From Actinomycetes bacterium (GTDB taxonomy: Bacteria; Actinomycetota; Acidimicrobiia; Acidimicrobiales; SZUA-35): a stretch of 15,920 nucleotides of DNA. Position numbers and translations under genes: made by a program. Shown piece by piece: positions 13,230-15,920 of this stretch. The stretch is taken from contig JAAETV010000300.1 in the NCBI GenBank assembly GCA_024227975.1, positions 1 to 15,920 on the forward strand. The letters are read 5' to 3'. The notes beneath the pieces are model-generated. The model ran no database searches and had not been told where the DNA came from. It saw only the letters and a list, made by a program, of their open reading frames with translations. Numbering within the stretch: the stretch's first letter is position 1; every line of letters begins with the position of its first letter.

Positions 13230-13835
13230 TTGGCCGAACGTGAGCGCAACCGCACGCCCCCGTACGGGGGCGTTTTTGTTGCCCGCAACACTGTTCTCGA
13301 TGCGCCGGCCGTAGATCGGGCCGTCCGACGCATGGCCCATGAGGTGATAGAGCGCAACTCTGGCCTCACCGATATCGTCATCATCGGTCTCCAGACGGGA
13401 GGAATCCCATTCGCAGGTGCCCTGGCAACCGCCTTGCTCAACATCGAAGGGGTCGAGGTTCCAGTTGGCAAGCTCGACGTGGCCTTCTACCGGGACGACA
13501 TCAACCTGCGACCGGTGCTGCCAGAGGCCGTCACTGACGTCTCATTCGACATCAACCGCAAGACAATCGTGCTGGTCGATGACGTGCTATTCACCGGGCG
13601 AACAATCCGGGCCGCTCTCGATGCCATCATCGACCAGGGCCGGCCCCGGGCCATCCAACTGGCGGTCATGGTCGACCGGGGTCACCGCGAGCTGCCCATC
13701 CGGCCTGACTATGTCGGTAAGAACCTGCCGACCCGTCGTGACGAGGCGGTGAACGCCACCCTCGAGGGCGTCGAGCTAGGTGAGGTGGAGAGGCAACCCA
13801 GTGGTGGGCCGCCCCTGCCGGAAGGTCAGGCATGA
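13230..13835 (+). CDS. pyrR: PyrR, UMP-responsive regulator / uracil phosphoribosyltransferase
   Basis: The 201-residue protein is a type I phosphoribosyltransferase-fold regulator. The conserved body begins at about residue 21 (TVLDAPAVDRAVRRMAHEVIERN). The PRPP loop IVLVDDVLFTGRT is at 113-125, and VDRGHRELPIRPDYVGKNLPT (149-168) is the PyrR signature. PyrR binds UMP and leader RNA to repress pyr genes and often has weak uracil phosphoribosyltransferase activity. The first 17 or so residues (MAERERNRTPPYGGVFV) are an extension not seen in Bacillus PyrR, and their codons contain a strong intrinsic terminator. TTG is chosen as start because of the well-placed GGAGGG and because the conserved N-terminus requires an upstream start. 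The stop overlaps pyrB as ATGA. Confidence 0.96.
   Translation: MAERERNRTPPYGGVFVARNTVLDAPAVDRAVRRMAHEVIERNSGLTDIVIIGLQTGGIPFAGALATALLNIEGVEVPVGKLDVAFYRDDINLRPVLPEAVTDVSFDINRKTIVLVDDVLFTGRTIRAALDAIIDQGRPRAIQLAVMVDRGHRELPIRPDYVGKNLPTRRDEAVNATLEGVELGEVERQPSGGPPLPEGQA
13254..13280 (+). terminator. Intrinsic terminator inside the first codons of pyrR
   Basis: ACGCCCCC (13254-13261) and GGGGGCGT (13266-13273) form a perfect 8-bp GC stem with loop GTAC. It is followed by a T run (13273-13277) and then GTT. This is a textbook rho-independent terminator for the plus strand; the minus strand has no T run. It occupies codons 9-16 of pyrR, 25 bases downstream of the start codon's first base. A ribosome translating these codons would prevent its folding. 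Confidence 0.85.
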
Positions 13836-14764
13836 AGCATCTGCTGTCGGTGGCTGATCTGGGAGCCGATGAGCTGGTTGACTTGCTTGATCTGGCCGAC
13901 AACTTCGCCGAGGTTCAAGCCCGTGACATCAAGAAGGTTCCCGCCCTGCGAGGCAAGACCATCGTATTGGCCTTCTTCGAGGACTCGACCCGAACCAGAA
14001 CCAGCTTTGATCTGGCGGCCAGGCGTCTCTCGGCCGACGTGGTCAACTTCAGCGTCAGCTCCTCAGCGGTCAAGAAGGGGGAGTCGCTGCGGGACACGGT
14101 CGAGACCATCTCAGCCATGCAGATCGACGCCATCGTGGTCCGCCATGCCAGCTCCGGAGTGCCCCGCCAGCTCACGGCCTGGACCGACGCCTCGATCGTC
14201 AATGCCGGTGACGGCTGGAACCAGCATCCGACCCAGGCCTTGCTCGACTGCTACACCATTCGTGGCTCCCTGGGAACCCTCGAAGGCAAGCGAATCGCCA
14301 TATGTGGTGACATCAACCACTCACGGGTGGCCCGCTCCAACGTTGAGGCCTTCACAATGCTGGGGGCCGAAGTCGTCCTCATCGGGCCCCGGACCTTGCT
14401 ACCCCCGAGCCTCGACGACTGGCCAGTCAAAGTAGAGGCCGACATCGACTCGGTACTGGGCGACCTCGACGTGATCTACCTCCTACGGATCCAGTCCGAG
14501 CGGCTCCAATCGGCCCTGCTACCGAGCCTTGCTGAGTACCGGGCCCGCTACGGGCTCACTGCCGACCGGCTCCGCCATGTCCGCCCCGATGCCCTCATCA
14601 TGCATCCTGGGCCCATGAACCGGGGTGTCGAGATCGACCCCGAAGCGGCCGACGACCACCGGGCCGTTGTTCTCCAACAGGTAGCAAGTGGGGTCCCGGT
14701 GAGGATGGCGGTCCTGTACAAGGCGGTCGGGGCCGGCCAATTCGGAGATGATCAGACAACATGA
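13832..14764 (+). CDS. pyrB: Aspartate carbamoyltransferase catalytic subunit
   Basis: PyrB joins carbamoyl phosphate to aspartate, the committed step of pyrimidine synthesis. The 310-residue length is normal. Motifs in order: the carbamoyl-phosphate loop STRTRTSF (52-59), the KKGES loop (81-85) that reaches into the adjacent active site, H105 in RHASSG, HPTQALLD (132-139), GDINHSRVARSN (159-170), LLRIQSER (217-224) and HPGPMNRGVEI (258-268). All key residues appear intact. No pyrI gene is adjacent, and there is no N-terminal extension like that of Pseudomonas PyrB. It overlaps pyrR upstream and pyrC downstream by ATGA, so the three are translationally coupled. The adjacent PyrC-like protein could be its structural partner. 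Confidence 0.98.
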   Translation: MKHLLSVADLGADELVDLLDLADNFAEVQARDIKKVPALRGKTIVLAFFEDSTRTRTSFDLAARRLSADVVNFSVSSSAVKKGESLRDTVETISAMQIDAIVVRHASSGVPRQLTAWTDASIVNAGDGWNQHPTQALLDCYTIRGSLGTLEGKRIAICGDINHSRVARSNVEAFTMLGAEVVLIGPRTLLPPSLDDWPVKVEADIDSVLGDLDVIYLLRIQSERLQSALLPSLAEYRARYGLTADRLRHVRPDALIMHPGPMNRGVEIDPEAADDHRAVVLQQVASGVPVRMAVLYKAVGAGQFGDDQTT

Positions 14765-15920
14765 CCGTCACTGTCGTCGCCAATGGTGAGATCGTCGACC
14801 AGGGAGGCCGTCGCCGTCTCGATGTGGCCGTCGATGATGACACCGGGGTCGTCATTGACCTTGGTCCAGCTCCACGCCGTGACCGCACTCTCGATGCTGA
14901 AGGCTGCGTCGTTGTCCCCGGTCTCGTCGATCTCAACACCCACCTTCGCCAGCCCGGCTTCGAAGCGGCGGGAACCGTCGAGTCCGGATCCAGAGGGGCC
15001 GCCCTCGGCGGCTACACGGCAGTCATCGCCATGCCAGACACCGAGCCGTGCACCGACAATGCCGCCGTGGTCAGCGAGATCCTGGCTCTGGCCAAGGGGG
15101 CCCCGTGCCAGGTGGTCCCGGCGGCCGCCCTCACAGTAGAAACCAGGGGCGCCCTACTCGCTCCCCTGGGTGAGCTGGCAGCACTCGGGGTCACCGTATT
15201 CGGCGACGCCAACCGTGGCCTCCAGGACCCTGCCGTCTTCCGCCGAGCGCTCGAGTACTTGGGCAGTGTCGGCACTGGTGACGCGACCAAACTTCTGGCC
15301 GTCCAACGGGTTCACGAGATGGGCCTTGCTGGTGACGGGGTGATGCATGAGGGTGCGTGGTCAGCCCGACTCGGCCTACCGGGGATGCCGGCCCTGGCCG
15401 AGGAGCTGATGGTGAACCAGAGCATTGGCTTGGCTCACCTGACCGGGGTACCCGTCCATCTCCAGCAAATCTCAACCGCGGCCTCCGCCGAACTGGTCCG
15501 TCAGGCCAAGGCTCGGGGCTACCCGGTGTCGGCCGAGGTCTCGCCTCACCATCTCGTTCTCGACCACGAAGCCGTCGCCGGCTACGACCCGAACCTCAAG
15601 ATGCTGCCCCCGCTGAGGGAACCCGCCGACGTTGCCGCCATGGTGGCAGCCGTGGCTGACGGGACGATCGACGTCATCGCCAGCGACCACTTCCCCCACA
15701 CCATGGACGCCAAGGAGCGACCCTTCGACCAGGCTCCATTCGGGGTCATCGGATTGGAAACGGCCATTGCCGTGTTGTTGAGCGAGACCGAGCTCGATCT
15801 GGAACAGCTCCTAGCTGCTATGAGCTGGCAGCCGGCCGCCCTGGCCGGGCTGTCCGAACAAGGTGGCCCGATCGAGGTCGGCAAACCAGCCAATCTCGCC
15901 ATCATCGATCCCACGGCCAC
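14761..15920 (+). CDS. pyrC: Dihydroorotase-like protein lacking metal ligands, 3' truncated
   Basis: The visible 386 residues align throughout with class I dihydroorotases: PGLVDLNTHLRQPGFE (53-68), AALGGYTAVIAMP, HEGAWSARLGLPGMPALAEE, PHHLVL (262-267), DVIASDHFPH (304-313) and GLETAI. Several catalytic positions differ. The HxH pair reads N59-T-H61. The usual DDG is D149-A-N. The His of HCED/HAEE is V181 or Q182 by alignment. The His of HIST is Q236, and the substrate Asn of NPPLR is L282. D309 and H61 remain. It therefore looks like an inactive dihydroorotase, comparable to Pseudomonas PyrC', which supports ATCase assembly. It overlaps pyrB by ATGA. The window ends near the C-terminus (VGKPANLAIIDP), with perhaps 40-60 residues missing. 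It could also be active with an altered metal site. Confidence 0.9.
   Translation, partial: MTVTVVANGEIVDQGGRRRLDVAVDDDTGVVIDLGPAPRRDRTLDAEGCVVVPGLVDLNTHLRQPGFEAAGTVESGSRGAALGGYTAVIAMPDTEPCTDNAAVVSEILALAKGAPCQVVPAAALTVETRGALLAPLGELAALGVTVFGDANRGLQDPAVFRRALEYLGSVGTGDATKLLAVQRVHEMGLAGDGVMHEGAWSARLGLPGMPALAEELMVNQSIGLAHLTGVPVHLQQISTAASAELVRQAKARGYPVSAEVSPHHLVLDHEAVAGYDPNLKMLPPLREPADVAAMVAAVADGTIDVIASDHFPHTMDAKERPFDQAPFGVIGLETAIAVLLSETELDLEQLLAAMSWQPAALAGLSEQGGPIEVGKPANLAIIDPTA

Noticed and set aside
13254..13273. Perfect palindrome as a protein-binding operator
   Set aside because: The directly following T run and GC-rich 8-bp stem with a 4-base loop fit an intrinsic terminator better; an operator role is not excluded but nothing supports it.
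13332..13835. pyrR starting at ATG 13332, downstream of the terminator
   Set aside because: This would remove the conserved first helix of PyrR (VLDAPAVDRAVRR), has no ribosome binding site comparable to GGAGGG, and TTG 13230 fits better.
14519..15920. Several minus-strand open frames opposite pyrB and pyrC
   Set aside because: They have low-complexity Arg/Pro-rich translations and no motifs, while the plus strand carries intact pyrB and pyrC homologues.
1..15920. tRNA or rRNA genes, insertion sequences, attachment sites or phage genes
   Set aside because: I saw no tRNA-like T-loop (GTTCRA) with matching stems, no transposase motifs and no terminal repeats; the block is ordinary chromosomal housekeeping sequence.

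Overview
The window is a dense block of plus-strand genes with short intergenic gaps and high GC. It looks like the chromosome of an actinobacterium. The order alaS, ruvX, mltG, aroE, A24 prepilin peptidase, aroK, aroB, Xaa-Pro peptidase, efp, nusB follows the actinobacterial core layout known from Mycobacterium and Streptomyces. The fused AroK-AroB, the DUF4388 protein and apparently leaderless starts suggest a deep lineage such as Acidimicrobiia. That placement is inference.

Layout. 26-1064: a DUF948-like membrane coiled-coil protein and a basic membrane-anchored protein of unknown function, ended by a hairpin. 1157-6192: alaS, ruvX, mltG and aroE. The aroE reading frame has no ATG, GTG or TTG before its conserved N-terminus and seems to start at a CTG overlapping the mltG stop codon. 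6263-8079: a DUF4388 (PATAN) protein and a prepilin peptidase. 8147-11899: an AroK-AroB fusion with a triplicated 15-bp insertion, an M24 Xaa-Pro peptidase, efp and nusB. 11924-13093: a secreted CAP/SCP-domain protein. 13094-15920: the pyrimidine operon pyrR-pyrB-pyrC with ATGA overlaps; pyrC runs off the window.

The most interesting region is the pyr leader. A stem-loop at 13185-13217 matches the PyrR-binding RNA fold: a 6-bp lower stem, an internal bulge, a 4-bp upper stem and a CAGUGA hexaloop. Its 3' arm runs into the pyrR Shine-Dalgarno. At 13254-13277, inside codons 9-16 of pyrR, lies a strong intrinsic terminator (8-bp GC stem, GUAC loop, U tract). I infer a two-step switch. UMP-bound PyrR blocks ribosome entry; without a translating ribosome the intragenic terminator folds and transcription of the operon stops. 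I know of translational repression by PyrR (mycobacteria) and of PyrR attenuation (Bacillus), but not of this coupled arrangement.

The second notable point is that the pyrC product lacks several metal-ligand and substrate residues of dihydroorotase (N59, V181/Q182, Q236, L282 in place of His, His, His, Asn) while keeping the overall fold signature. It may be a non-catalytic partner of aspartate carbamoyltransferase, like PyrC' of Pseudomonas. An active dihydroorotase should then be encoded elsewhere.
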